64,000 nucleotides of DNA from Ecdyonurus torrentis (GCA_949318235.1 OX439128.1:41527967-41591966), one strand, 5' to 3'. Counted from the stretch's first letter, positions 23,796 through 38,880 are shown. Notes: a model not told the origin generated them from the sequence alone. Made by a program: numbers and translations.

Positions 23796-25114
23796 AGATG
23801 TACTAAACCTGAAAATTTTAAAAATATTGATGCTCTCACTTTCAATTTGGCAAAAAGGCAAAAGTTATTTACTTACGGTAAGATTATAACGCTGTTCAGT
23901 TACTCATCCTTGGCTACATAGACATGATCCTTTCTACTCTCGTCTTCAATTTGATATTTCAAATTCACGATTGTTATTATAACAATACATTCTTTTCTTG
24001 TCTCTATATAATCAAGATATTTAAGTGATATAAATCAAGGTGAAAAAAAATTGGTTAAGAACTTTGGTATGTAACAAAATAGAGACACGAAGTTAACTTA
24101 GGGTATTTTAATCTAGATGTATTTGTATACGTATATTATTATATCTACTCTTCTAGACTTTTATTATTGTTTTTTTATTCATGACACTGCTTTTTTTAAT
24201 TTTTCAGTGAATCTTTGCACGGATAGTCATTTCTTTTTCACACTGAAACGATAAAAAAAAAAAAATGCTATACTTTTGCACGCAATGAATAAAGTTTCAA
24301 AGAACAAAATTTCTTAACTTTTTTTTTTCTACTTTTTGCTGACAATCGTAATCTGTAACATTAGTTCATTATGAGTATCAGTAATTAATTGTAGATCAAA
24401 CTTTGATTATACTTTTATCATGTAATAAAAAAAAAACCAATCAACCTCATTTACTATAAGCTTTAAATAGTAATTAAGATTGAACTATATTATCTTTTAA
24501 AGATATTGCACTATGTGTCAATATATTTTTATATTAAATGTTCCGTGAAATCTAATGCAAAAGCTGTGATGTAAGAAATTTGAAAATATAATAATAAAGG
24601 TTATGATTTTTATTTATTTATAACTCAGTTTGAAAGTTTTTAATTTAAAATTGTTGTAAAAATGTACCTTGTATAAGGATGATATTTTTGTTTTATGGAA
24701 TTTTTCATCTTCTTGATATTATGTGAGGAAGTTTTGCAGTGGGCCAAGGCAAGAAAACGTTCATCTCTCTTTTTATTTCTTATATATATATAGTGAGAGA
24801 GACAAGAGGTCAAGAGTCACACAGCACCGGTTCCAGTCACACCATCCTTGGTCTAAAGTACGTGGTATTATACTATACTAGTATTTACATCGCGCATCCT
24901 CTCTTTGCGCAATCATTTGTCAACTTCAATGCAGCATAATATCTATTTATTTTTCATACAGGAAAATAAAATGTATTTTTCTCACTTGAAAGAACACGAA
25001 GTAACTATCAATATAATAAACGAAAGGTGTATGAAATGTCAAGGATGCAAACAATAATGAGAATATAAAAAGAAAATAATTTTAATGTAATCTTCTGATA
25101 TTATTGTGTTATTT

Positions 25115-25221
<107 letters not shown>

Positions 25222-26693
25222 ATGCACTTTAAGCTTGTCACTTCATTATGAGAAAAGATAATGACGTTAATTAAGCTATTGTTGTCTAGTAGATGTTTCT
25301 TCTTTACTGCAATCCCAGTCACTTGTTAGAAGTTCAAAGATGTGTTAATATTAATCATTTGTTATGTAAATACAATTAGATTTAATGGTATTAAAATAAC
25401 CTCCTAGTATTTGATAACCTATATTTTACAATATGTAGGAGAATTTTATTTATATGGTTATATACTCTGATATGATTATAATTAAATGCCAAACTATGAA
25501 ATATCATATACTTATCGTAATTTAATATAATCCATCTAAAGAGCATTTTTTATTTCATAATTCATAGCGTTTCTTAATAACATAATAGTGCTATTCTTTA
25601 TATGGTATATTATAGTTATGAAATGAACTTATGATTCTTTATTAAATTTAGGCAATAACCTTAATGGATAAATATATTTTGTAGTTTTTTCTATATTTGT
25701 ATAAGAGAGAAAGAATAATAAATAATGCCTGATTGCTTATTATAATTTATTTTTTTGCTATTGACTTGAAATTATTCAAAGTAACAATAGAAAATTGTTA
25801 AAATATATATAAAACGTCCAGCAAAGGATATATCGCACAGAAATAATTTATTTAATATTCCCTCTGCATTTATATATACGAGCAGAATAATATTCAAAGT
25901 GATAGGTCATCTCATTTTAATCTTTGAGCACATTGGGTAAGAATAAAACAAAGTCATGATATGAATTTGTAATATACATTACGTAGATGAAATTCATGAG
26001 AATGTTTTATTATTATTATTTTTTGTATAGATCTGCAAAGATTGTAATAGATCTTCATATTATCGTCGTATAAGCGCACAAACATCCTATCAACAGAATT
26101 GTCATGACAATATAAGTTATGGTGTAGAATAAGTCCGTAGGTGATAGAAAAAAACATACTGTAATACCATAACCAAAGTTTGGAAATTCATATTATCGGC
26201 GGTGATGACCCAGAATATAAATTTGTACTTTTCTGTTCATTACAGGATGATACAAAATGTTTTCATAGTGAGAAATAATGAACTCAGAGGAAGTTTAGTG
26301 ATTTTTTTAAAGATTGTATTAACGATCTATTAAAGGTACTTGATCAAAAAATCGTCTATCCAATGTGCCCTCTTAAGAAAATTAAATGAAATATTTCTGG
26401 ACGGGTAAATTAATAAATAAAATAAATAAATATGAAGGAAGAAAAGAAGGAAGGAGGTATAATTTTGGATACTTAAAAAGTAGCCAATACTTCAAAGTAC
26501 AAGTAATAAGAATGAGTATAAATATATATAAGAAGAATGTTCATATTATATAGTCCTAGACGGACAAAAATATACACTTATAATTATGACATCTCATTTT
26601 CAGCACGATGTGTTCTATACATCATAATCTATGCTGTATTTCATAATAATTATGTTACATAGCATTCATATAGTATATAGTATGTTGTAAAGT

Positions 26694-27325
26694 TAGACTG
26701 ACCATCCGTCCCGGATTAGCCAGGACAGTCCCGGTTTCAACACTAAAGTCCCAGCAAGATTTTGCAAAAATCGTCAATGTCCCGGTTTAATATTTTGCAG
26801 GAAAATTAATAAAAAGTATACAATTTAAAGCTCGCGGAGATAAAAAAAAAATAATAAATAAATAAATAAATAAAAAAAACGTCGTCAAAAGATAGTCGAT
26901 GCATTTTCGTAATATTTTTTCTTAGCATATTAAATTAAACACCATAGTTACGCCAAATTTTTAGTTTTTTTGGAGAGTGGGTGTTTCGGCTCAAATAGGA
27001 AGTACACGTATCAAATTGTTTCATATAATAGATAAATATATATTATTTTATTTATTTTTTATTATTATTATTATTATTTTTTTTTTGCAATGAAAAAGTT
27101 AAAAATAGTCGGCAGAAAGCATTGAAAGAAATCAATGTACTTTTACATAAACTCATGCAAAAAGACACAAAAATGATGAAATTTCGGAGGCCGCACGCCC
27201 ACTTTTCTGAAAAATTTTCACCTCCGGCGGGGACCACCGGCCGCGCTTTGCGCGAGCCTCTCAGGCTCTTCTGTGCATTGCTCTGCAGTGTCCCGGTTTG
27301 CACACTTTTAATTATGGTCAGCCTA
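26694..27325. mobile_element. Non-autonomous hAT-type DNA transposon (632 bp)
   Basis: Terminal inverted repeats tagactgaccat (left) and atggtcagccta (right) differ at one position in 12. The element is flanked by a perfect 8-bp target-site duplication, tgtaaagt, at 26686-26693 and 27326-27333. An 8-bp duplication is the hallmark of the hAT superfamily. Sub-terminal gtcccgg motifs recur at both ends (26711, 26730, 26772 and, directly oriented, near 27288). The interior has a GC-rich core (27188-27270). No transposase is present; the 82-93 codon open frames across the core are not related to any domain I recognise. Confidence 0.88.
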
Positions 27326-30091
27326 TGTAAAGTATACTATTTATGGTGTTCTAATTTAGCATCATTTACAGTAAGTATGTATAATGACATAAATGTAGCA
27401 TAAATTACGTAATTTATTCTTTCCATGTAGGTTCATAAAATAGTTAATCAAAAGTGTCCTAACCTAAGTATTTAATTAACAATGTTAAATTGAACAAAGA
27501 AATTCATAAATATAATAAAAGGATATCAAACAATATTCATGAAGAGGAGGTAAACAAAAAAATAGTAAATGTTATCAAATACCAATATAATGATTAATGT
27601 TTTTTATTTTTTTTTTTTTTTTCAAGTTATTCAATACGTTGCCTAAAAGTACTAAAAATATTGTAAATGAAAAAAAAAAAAATAATAAAAATAAATAAAA
27701 AAGAATGTGTCATGTTTGTTAAAAAAATGTATAGAAAGAAGAAATATCAAAACTAAATGAATGTTTTATTATGTTTTTAATTTAAACAATGAGCTAATAC
27801 TATTAATTTATAATTTTATTTATGTTTGAATTGGAAATTTATTTCTATAAAAAAACAATAATATTCTATATAATATAAACATTATGTAAGCAACTGCAAC
27901 CAGCAATCAGTAGCAAGACTAGCAAGTTTTTTTTGTTTTTTGTTTTTTAAATTTATCGTTAAATTACTCGAAACCAAAAATACAGTATACATTAGAATGC
28001 AATTCATATCAATGTATCTGTAAAGGCTATAATTGCTAACTGTATGCTTTGAAAATCCTAGATATTATATAGAATGCCTTTAGTTTTTAGGTAACGACCT
28101 AAGTTTTTTAATGAATCACACTCACTCATAATGGAGGTTATCGGTTTAAAAAATTGTTAAATATTTTCTATGGCTTAAAACACGTTAAAGTATGTCTAAA
28201 GTATTTCTAATTTAAATTTCTCCGAAATAGATGAAAAAGGTTTCCCAAAAATTGCAAAAAAAAAAAAAAAAAAAAAAAAATAATAATAATAATAAAATAA
28301 AAAAAATAATAATAATAAAAAAGTGTTTTTCCCCATAAGCATAATGTTAAATTAAGGGCACCCTTAGCTTTTCTCGCGTCTCCCCGCTTTCTAAACAGAT
28401 AATCTCCAAAATATTTTGAGTAACTTGCTGTGGTGCACATAATCACGAGTATTTGCAAAAAACATATATAATTATAGTTATATTATCTTGTTATTTGGCT
28501 GCATTGAGACAAATATTTCAACACAGCTCAATCTAACACCGTATAATTAAAAATCCAGAAAAAAAAACTAACGATGCGTAATGTCTTTCATGAACTTTAA
28601 ATGCGATTACCTCGAAAACGTTTGTAAACATACAGTATAGCACTGTTCGAGCGCTTATTTGACGATATGTATTTTTCACAGATATGGTTGCTCTATAATA
28701 ACCACATACGCAATGTAGAAGGTGGTTGATATAAATCTAGCTTGCATTCCTGTGGTTTAGACCTCAAGGAACGTCGTTCAATAACTTTTGAGTCACCTCT
28801 AATATATACTCGTTTTCCTTCTTATTTTCTATTATCTTCTACATACAAAATATTAGAGAACAGAAAATCATTAAAAAATGACGAAGGCACTATTTTGTTA
28901 CATTCTCTGTTTTTGTATTGTTAATTTGCAATTAATTTCATTTTGCAACTATTATATTATGAATATTAACTGCTTATTTTGCAACAGCGTGCAATATTTA
29001 ACAAATCTTAAGCTATAAGTTGTGTACAGAGTAACGATTTCTTTTTAAATATTTAAACTCTTTTATTCAAAATCATGAAATAGTTTTAAATAACAATATT
29101 ATAATAAAAAGATATTAGTATTGCCTATTATGAAGTAATGGCACTATTTAAAACCCTTATATTTATAATTTTAAATAATAAATAATTCAGTCTGTGTATT
29201 ATACTTTCTTTTTTTTTATATACAACCAAAGAAAAGCAAATTGTACATTGTTATTATCAAAATTAAAAAAATTGTACTGCCCGATTTAAATTTTTTTTTT
29301 AATGAACGAAACCTTTAGATTTATGTAATAAATGAGGAGCATTAAAGTTCAAGGGGGAACAATAAAACAGTGAAAGTAGAAATGGAGCAACAATGCAAAT
29401 CATATAAGCAATAACATATAATAATATATTACTAAATTAAAATAAAAGAATTATATATACTTATTCAGTTTATCTTTTAATCATCATCATCAATTATACA
29501 AAAACGAACGTGAAATACAAAATGCTAATGTGTGGTCATTTGTTTTTGTTAGAGGTCGCAGAAGGTTATACAATATAATTTGAAGGTTAATTAAAATATA
29601 ATAATATACCTTGTACGGATATAACGACTCGTATAAAAGACTCGTCCCTAAAATTTCATGGTTAAAATAATTTAATGTGAATGTAACAAAAAATTGTACG
29701 TAGGCTGGTTATATATTATATAATTTACTGAGAGGCGTTAAAAAATTAAGTGAATGTAAAAAATAAAAATAATATTTCATTATAATATTGACAGCAGCAT
29801 CCTTGTGACACAGAGGGTGACCTTTCTTAGCTGTGTAGCTATTTCTCCGCTACGCCACCAAGTCACGCAACACACCACTACACATCACCATTTGTTTTTA
29901 TATTTCTTCTTACATTTTGCTTCCCAAGACTTTAATATTATATATGGTCTATACGTCAGATATTGTAACGTAACTGCGAAATAAGTTCTCTTTCATATAA
30001 TGGCTTAACAATCGCTATTTTTCATGTAGAAAATTTGCAATTTCTAATATAAATATTATGTATAAATGTGATATGAATTATGAATGTCTGT

Positions 30092-30190
30092 CAGAAGGTC
30101 TGCGGACAAAAGGCCCTCGGACAAAAGGCCCTGGCTGTGCGCACAGGTATAGGGTCTTTTGTCGTAGGGCCTTTTGTCCGCGGGCCTCCT
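30092..30190. mobile_element. Small palindromic element built on ggacaaaaggccct
   Basis: The left arm carries two tandem copies of ggacaaaaggccct (from 30104); the right arm carries the reverse-complement pair (agggtcttttgtc, agggccttttgtcc). Ends AGAAGG.C.GCGG pair. The hexamer gtctgt flanks both sides (30086-30091 and 30191-30196), one base offset from the left arm, and may be a target duplication. The spacer is only about 18 bases, so the whole element folds into a hairpin. Confidence 0.7.
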
Positions 30191-33100
30191 GTCTGTATAC
30201 GATGAAATATATAGGGTTTAAATAATATTTACTTTATTCTGTAGTGTTTCATTGATCTCTAAATGTGATAAAATGTCTGTACCTTCTATTCTATTCAGTG
30301 AATATCTGTAAAGTTGATTAATATTTTGAATAGTATTTAATTAATAAGGACCACTTATAATTATATGTACTGTGTAAAGCTGAAATTATGAAACACTCTG
30401 ACATGTGATTATTGTTAAATTAAAAGTCAGAGGACAGAGGACCATGTATGTGGGTATGTACCTTTTTTGGCCTCTACTTAATAAAAATAAATTATTATTA
30501 TTATTATTTCATGATCTGCATTCAAATGTTATAGTTTGTTTTTCAAGGTATTTTAAATATGTAAGCATTGGGTATGATATTCATATTAATTAAGATAAAA
30601 GTTGTAGTTCTATTACCAAAATCAGAAAATGAAAGATTTTGAAACAAAAAGAAACATTTTTCATTTTAAAATCATAGGTATATTTTATTATAATATTATT
30701 TCATGTAAAAGCCTTTATAAATATTATCATAATATTATCTAGAATGCAAAATTTTTAATTGCATATTATGCTACTCTGTTTATATTATTGTATTGATAGT
30801 TTTTTTTCTCTCAGAAAAGTAATTTATCTATTGTATAAACCTGCGTATGTATGCATACTAAAAGTTAGAAAAAAAAACAAACTTGAAAGTAAGAATTTTA
30901 TTATTTAATAAGTTCATTTTTATAATTTTTATTTCTGAATACAAATTGAATATTTTTTAATAATAATAATAGTTCTGTATTGGGTTTAAATAGTGAATGG
31001 TACATATAGAAAAAAAAATACAAAAACATACATTTTTTTACTGAATTTTCAAATTGTATTCGCATAAGTTGATTTGTTTTCCTTGTATTTGATCTGGACA
31101 TGCAAAATAAAAATTATAAATTGTCCTTGCATGGGCATGACAATAGTATTGAGAGAGCAATCACGTTATTATCACGTGTACGTATATATAATTTTAAGTT
31201 TCTGGACACCATGAAGAATATCATCAGCTTTATAGTATAGATTGAATAGACCCCATGATGATGTATAATTTAATTGAAAGCAATTTACTTTGTATATTAT
31301 CATCATTATCTTCACAGTAATAGTTCAATCAGAGTTCCTCTTGTATTATAATTAAAGCATGCAAAGGGGGGAAATATGAATGTATATAAATACGCTCTAT
31401 GTATATTATAACATATAATCAAGGAATACAAGTGAAATTTTTGAGAAATCCTGCTGAGATAATAGAGATTATTCGGATGAGGCAACATTTTGTATTTCAT
31501 AGAATTTGAAAATAGTATACACTGTAGTGTATACAGAAAAGTTAGCAAAAAAGAAATAAATTTTGCTTAAAAAAAAAAAAAGGCTCGTTTATATACTTAT
31601 ATTTTTGGTGGTTTAAATATTTTGAGTTTTCTTTTGGATATTTTGATCTTACAGTGTATAATATTTCCATTTTCGTCATGTTTTAAGTTCCGTATAAAAA
31701 TCTATGGTCTATATAAGGCGAAAGTTGTGCTTTATTATTTATGAATAATATATATATAAAAAGTTATAAAATAATAAAACGAGTGTGAAGTAAAAAGTAA
31801 ATTATAGGAAAAATATATTATTATATCTTTATAGTATCTGGCATGGCAGTGTTGCTTTTATTCTATAAATATATTGTAGTTTTTTTTCTCTCTCATTTTT
31901 TTCCTGTCTCGTGATAACATTATAAAGTTGTTGAATTGAATGGTAATGTTATGTCCAAATAAGCTTTCTTATACAGATTATGGGTGGTTAAAAATGAAAG
32001 CTCGTGCGACGCGTGTTGTATCACGCGCAAGTGTTATATTATGTCCAAAAGTTCAATGCTCTTTATATTTCAGAGGGTCGCAAGTAAAAAAAAAAAAAAA
32101 AAAAAAAAAAACTTTATTTGGTGCCTATGAAGATTTCTATTATTGCTATAGGGCACTTTGCCAATGAGCGTCCTTATGATTACCATTATTAAAAATGACA
32201 CTTGACAATATATATATATAATACAACAAGGCAAAAGCGTGATACGCTTGTGTGAGCATTCTGAACTTTTACTTGCACTTCCACAGGGTGTGGTGGTCTA
32301 TTTGGCAAACTATACAGTAAATCCAAAGAATAGAGAATATGTCAGCGAAATCTCATTGCCTCCCATTGTATGACATTTATTAATATTTTTGGCTCGTCCA
32401 AAACATAAAATTGTATGTCCTGTACGTGGTCTTATTAACAATATTTTATAATTAATACTTCTTATGTATATTCACTCAAATTATGATGAGAAATAATCCC
32501 AATTTGTTTTTAATGCAACATTTTGTCAACAGCACTAGCTAAAACATTTTTCATTCCAATAATAATTAAAACCGTTTTTTAAATATTAAGCTCATCGCAA
32601 TTATAATTTTTGATATACAGTATATACTCTTTTTTGTTATTGTTGTTGTATGTGTGAATACATTGTTCAGTACACGGTATATATTATAGGTTTGCAATTT
32701 TGGAAGTTGTGTGGTAGGAGAATAAGAGTGGCAAAAACGGAGTCCATTCCCCAAGTCAAGGTCTTGGCGCCGCAAAGCTTGTTTTAATGCGTATTATCCT
32801 CTTAAAAACTTTTTTTTTCTTTGCCCGCACGAGATGATTACATATTTATAAACTCTTATCTCATAGAATTGATTTTTTTTCTTTAGAAAGGTCGTTGGTA
32901 ATTACAGTGTTGTGGTGAAATTTAAAATTATGCAAAACGAAATCTCATCATGAAAAATAAAATAATATTGCGTAATTAAATTTTCCGTGGCAGAATTCTC
33001 GCTGAACACGAGTTTTTTTTTCTTTGAGATTAAATTTGCAGCCTTTTTTTTTTCTTATTTTTTTTTTCTTCAGTTTATTGAGTATTTAGTGAGGAGAAAA

Positions 33101-34591
33101 ATGAATTTTATTACTTTTGACTTTGTAATTTATTTGTAAATCCTTTACGTTATTTTTGGGACTTAATTGTATATCTCACGAACAAAAATGAAAGATAAAT
33201 ACACATTATATTTATACTGTATAAATTTAATTGTATATATAAAATATGAACAATTGTACGTAATATTTCAATTTAAATTATAAAAAGTATGATTTTGATG
33301 AATTTTTTGGAATGCACTTGGAACATACTTTTTTTGGCATGTATTCGGAATGCATTCCTTTTTTTATTTTTTAAAGAGGATCATAGTGGAACATATCGGA
33401 ACCCTAATGGAATGCATTCAAAATCGTTTGGAACACTGGGAACAGTGTGTTTGCACACTTTTTTTTTTCATGGGATTCGCGTCCAATTCATTAAAATATT
33501 AATAAAATACTAATTTTCTCTATATTTGAAGCGATTTAAAAATATTCAATAAATAAATGTACATCAGTGTATATTATATTTTATTATGTATTTCCTGTCC
33601 TGCAATATATAATAAATAAAATGCACGTATAGTGTTTTATGATATAGCCCCCTGCATATAATGCGTGAATTATAGTCCTTTATATTATAATCGAGAGATT
33701 AATATTTATTATTATATGCAATCATTCAAAGATATTGCAGGAGAATTTAAAAATAAAAGTTAATTAAAATCACGCGCACGGAATTGATAAAAAAAAACTG
33801 GAACACTAAAATCATAAAATTAGGCTAGTAGAATTCTCGTTTATGCATTATATAATGATTTTGGGTTATATATAAGTTACTATAATATATTATATATTTT
33901 TTTTTGCTATATGTACAAGTACATACTCCCGTAAAAGTAAAACCTGAATGTTTACTTATTCGCATGCATAATTAAGATGTCGATATATTAATAAAAGTAT
34001 ACGTGTGTAAGAGTTGTATTAAAGCATTTTTTTCTTCTTAATTATGGTTTCATCTGTATTGCTCGACATATGTGTTCCAGAATTATATCATACATAATAG
34101 AATTGTATAAATGTGTTATTGCGTATTTGATTTACTTTTTTCATTTCGTTTTATTTTGTATTACCCCAACGTGCGATTTATTTTTTTCCTCCTATAATTC
34201 AGTTTGAGATTATAATATAAATTTTGACCCCGTACGATAGAAGATAAGTTGCTTCTTCATCAAGGTTATGTATACTGCCAGAGGTCACTAGGACCATAAC
34301 GTAATTATAGCACATTATTGTACATGGGATGCTTTTGGTTCACTGACTGATGTAAGGACACAAATTTCGTATCCAGATATTAAACGTGATTAAGTTTATA
34401 TATATGTTTATAATGTATTTTCATTATTTAAGTATTTTTTAAGTTATTGTAATTAAGCCTCATATAGGTCTAGGTCTCTACACTATAGATGCTATATTCA
34501 ATAAAATAGGATAATGATAATGGGGCCTTTTTGAATTTAAATTGAAACAATTTTTTCTTATCATTGGTTATCTGTTTTTTAATGTACGCAA

Positions 34592-34622
<31 letters not shown>

Positions 34623-35539
34623 CCTTGGTATATTATGGCACATATAATATGCTATATTATGAATTATGAGTTCAGTACATCTAATAATCAAAATCCTCGG
34701 TTCAAGGAATACAGGCCCGCTTCCTTTATCTTGACTACGCCCTATATAATATATAACGCGATACAAAATATGTATATATATTTATATATAAATAAATACA
34801 TTTAATAAATGTAAATAAATTCTATATATATATTTTTTTTATATTTCCATGTCTAAATATCAAAGTATAGAAATATAATAATATATAAACGTTTTTGCAG
34901 GCCTATACACTTTTGGTGGTTTTATATCGAATATAATTATGACGAAATGCGCACATGGTATATATTTTCAACTACAGCAAGTTTAACTTGAAAAAATTGA
35001 GAAAGTTGGTGTTGTCATATACATACAAAAATTAAGCTTATCTTATATTCACTTATAATATTTTTAATACTGTATGTGCGGTGGGAGCGTAGAAGGTTTA
35101 AATATCGATATCGCATGTGTCGCGTGGTTCATGCATGAATGGCAAGAATGTGACGTATATGGACCATGTAATCATGTAGCTCGTTGGAGTTATGATTTTT
35201 GCTTATATATTATATATAAGTTTTTAGCGATATAGCAAATCGGATCATTTAACACAGCAGCAAAACATTTGTGTAACTATTGCACCTCCTACGCCTTTTA
35301 TAAAATTATAATTATTTTTAACACATTAATAGTTTACAATATTTACAAATGCATAAATGATGCATGTAATAATATATTACAGTGTAAACGTTAAAAAATT
35401 GACACACATTTTATATATATTATTATATTTTTTGCTCTGGTATAAAAATAGAGGTGTGAATATAAATTTAGATTGGAATAATGTGATGTGATTTACTTTT
35501 CTTTTCCCTGTCTGTCAATATAGGAAACGGTATATGTAG

Positions 35540-35740
35540 CAAGTCCAGCTGTTTCCTCGAGGGCATGATTGATGGTTAAACAGGGCCTCGACTGCGCTCG
35601 CGGGCCCGCAAGGCCATTGTCAATGTATTAACACTTCAAGGATGCTGGTGGCTTTTACAGGCAAGCAAGCAGGGTCGAGGAGCAAACACACCACATCTTG
35701 TTCCTGCTCCGCGTGAACTTGCAAATTTTTTTTTTTAATG
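35540..35740. other. GC-richer block of unknown role
   Basis: This short stretch (agggcctcgactgcgctcgc, gcaagcaagcagggtcgagg) is much less AT-rich than 10 kb on either side. Open frames are short on both strands. It could be a conserved regulatory element, a non-coding RNA exon or an old repeat. No feature inside it decides among these. Confidence 0.3.
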
Positions 35741-36300
35741 CACCTGCGTTTTGAACTATAGGTGCTCCAAGTCAAGAGTCAAGGCTCATTCTAACGACCT
35801 GACATTAGAAGATTTATAAGTAATTATATAACAGTGCATACATCAAAATGGAAAGTATCGCGTATACTGAATTAAAAATCTAAAATTAAATCATCAGTTA
35901 AGTTTTTAAATATTTAAATAAAAATTTAACATTGATATGATAATCGAAAAATAAATAAAACATGCATAATATACCATTACATTTTGTCTTAATGATTTAG
36001 TAAAATATTTTAAAACTTTTATTCTCGTTTTATTATTATTTTTTTACCACACTTTTTTTTAATCTGTTAAAAAATTATAATGATGCAAAATTACTCTGAC
36101 CTTCGATTTTGAAATTTATTATAGAACATTAAGTTTTTTCAACGCATATCTGCGTAAAACTTGTTACTTAAATGTAAAATATAATAATAAAAATACAACT
36201 ATTAACTAAATCATTAATGTATAAAAAAATTCAAATTTTACGATACATGTTAAATAATTTGATGTTATCTTTTATAGAATAACAAATTTAATTTCTTCCA

Positions 36301-38880
36301 ATGATATTTATATATTTTTTATAATCTAATCTAAATAATCTGTAACTATGTTAACAACAAAGTATTACAGTAGGCTACAAATAAAGTAAAGGAAATTTTG
36401 CAAATGTAATTACATAATAAATAAAAAGAAGAAAAATTTACAATAAATTGCATTTTATTAGAAAAAAAAATGATTAATTTTTCTTGAAGAGACATGACAC
36501 TCAACGACACATCTAAAGTTGAAGTGAGACATACATGTAGAGATATACAGAACAGACAAAGGAATTTTTTTTTATATTTTTTGAATGGCAGATGTGGGAG
36601 CATCCATTAGCTGGTTGCAGAGACATATTCCAACTCGAAAATTGTTATGCACATACATTACATAAATGAATCTTATTTTATTAATCTACTAATAACTAAT
36701 TATTACTACTTATACACTTTAATCTTGTTACATCACACCAGTGATGTATTACATAATTATATTAAAAAAATATTTTTATATCCTTCTATATTTACATGCT
36801 GATTATTATATTATTATGATAGTTATAGTAACATATTTTTATATACCTATTTTATTTTTAATAGTAAAGTATTATTATTAGATTTGCAACTATTCATAAG
36901 GCCAATTTTACTTAAAGAAGTACATATGAAAAAAAGAGCTAAATGTCTAGTTTGTTAATTTATTGAAATGTAAATCTCAAGCAAATATAGTTGAAATAAA
37001 ATTTTATCCGAATACTTAATATTTGCAATTCCATAGACAAATAACTTTTTAAAAACTTAATTGCAACTAATAAATACAGTATGAAGTAAAAATCAACAGT
37101 TAGATAATTGATGATTAATCAAATATTTTAATTATTAATTGCACTTAAGATATTCAATGTACTTTATTAAGAGTTATAATTAAAATTAAACCACAAGTAT
37201 GGGCCAAATATCGATGTAAAGAAAAAAGTACAAATTCAAAGGAGGCCCAGATAGATATTGTGCAATTTAACAAAATTACTCTATAACTTAGAAAGCAAGC
37301 AGTTTATACTTATCCCTTGACATCTAACAGAAGTGGTACATAGAAATAATGGAAGTGTGTACTTTTAATTAGACCAACATTTATAATTAAATTTACTTAC
37401 GATTCATACTTAGAGCTTGCTAAGCTTAAATGTAAGTCAGTTTTAAATTTGGTTTCTTTGTAATTATTTAAAATACTGTACTGTGCTATCCTATGTTTAT
37501 GTAAGAGGAGAGAAATTCAAGTAACAATATCACTGCTAAATTTAATATAAAAAAAAGCTCAGATTTAATAATGTTCCTAGAAAATACCAAGTACTCATAC
37601 TGAAATCGCTGAAGTCCTCATTCAAATACCATGTAGTTAAATGGTAATTGTGACCTTTCAACAGTAATAATAAAATCATCTTATATAGTGACATTACTAG
37701 GCATTTTCTATGGACTTTTTAAGATTTAACGCCTTAGTCAGCTGTTTAATTTATTATTTTTATTATCTATAAAGTACACACATCAAGTCATGATAAACTT
37801 TGCAAGTCACTCTAGCTTTATCCATACATACACACTAGATAGACCATACTTTTTTTTTTATACAGATAATGATAAGAGTAGACTATAGTTATAATGCTAA
37901 AAATATAAATTTATATCTTGTTACTTTAAGAAATATTAACATCATTTAAAATATTTTAATTATTACATACATATAAATTTTGAAACTACAATAAATTTGC
38001 TAATAAGATTTTTTTTTTTATAAGCCATTTAAATTCACATTTAATAGTTATCAGAATTCTTAGGTACAACAAGAGGTTACTTTATAGTTTGAAAATACAT
38101 CCATAGTATAATGTTTACAACTTTTTTTTAGACAGCTATTAATATTATGGTACAGTATTGGTAGCCCAAGTAATCCATATAGTATGGCATATTTTATCAG
38201 CTATACCTAAAAATGACAAAGAAAAATCCTAAAGTATTTTCACATTCACAGCATATTATCATTTGTGCATCAAATAGAAGCTGTGGATGTGCAATTTTCT
38301 TATTCTCTTAATGACATGGAGATGCCCTTTACATTTTAGGTCACACTTAATTATTACGGAAGGTACATTTCATGTTTACTCTTTTTATATGAAAAGATAC
38401 CAGAACAATCCAAGATGTATAGAAGATAGAAACACTTATAATTTCTTTTTATAAGACAAATACTTTTAAAAGAATGTAATTAACCTGGATAGATTTCTTA
38501 CAAAGAATGGTAATCTTTATTTTCTTAGAAATACTTAATTATAAGCGGGGACTTAATATAAAGCTTAATTCTAGAATAGTAAAAATCAAGCAGACAATAC
38601 ATAATTGTATAAAATAGTCTTAACATGCAAGTAGCAGATTTAAAGTAGACATAGAAAACAACACATTTGTATACTATAAAATAATTTTTCTTTTAATAAA
38701 AAGGAGTTTATATCAGATACTTTGTTTAAAATTTAGTAGAGAGAAAATTTAAAACTATAGTGTAGTAAAATAAATATTTGTTGAAATGACTGAAAAAGAA
38801 AGGAGTTAAAGCTATTTGGTGTGATCCAGGGGTGGACGGTCACCAAAGTGCTAGGCCACCACTAGTCAAAATATCCCGCT
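36301..38880. other. Downstream flank of septin, probable 3' UTR at right
   Basis: AT-rich DNA follows the septin stop codon on the - strand. The part near 38700-38880 should be 3' UTR. Several - strand AATAAA hexamers occur, but none stands out. The 36346-36603 open frame on the - strand (85 codons) has no recognisable character. No repeat element was identified. Confidence 0.4.

Larger units (their letters stand above)
27334..36300. other. Gene desert, second part
   Basis: About 9 kb of AT-rich DNA with no recognised gene. It contains A/T runs (28257-28280, 32087-32110, 34590-34617), a small palindromic element (30092-30190), a region of recurring ggaatgcatt and ggaacat motifs (33300-33450) and a GC-richer block at about 35540-35740. 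Short open frames here are low complexity. Confidence 0.5.

Noticed and set aside
23646..23861. SLSLSL and RERERE open frames (also at 50056-50298, 53690-53969, 59820-60005)
   Set aside because: They translate GA/CT dinucleotide arrays in several frames.
27052..27403. Open frames on both strands across the GC-rich core at 27188-27270
   Set aside because: They lie within, and run out of, the hAT-type element with defined borders; no transposase motif is visible.
32566..32775. - strand frame beginning MRRQDLDLGNGLRFCHSY
   Set aside because: The first 30 residues look protein-like, but there is no acceptor or donor in a sensible place and the frame degrades; too weak to list as an exon.
33289..33513. 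74-codon + frame with recurring ggaatgcatt/ggaacat motifs
   Set aside because: The protein text follows from the degenerate internal DNA repeat; no splice sites or homology.
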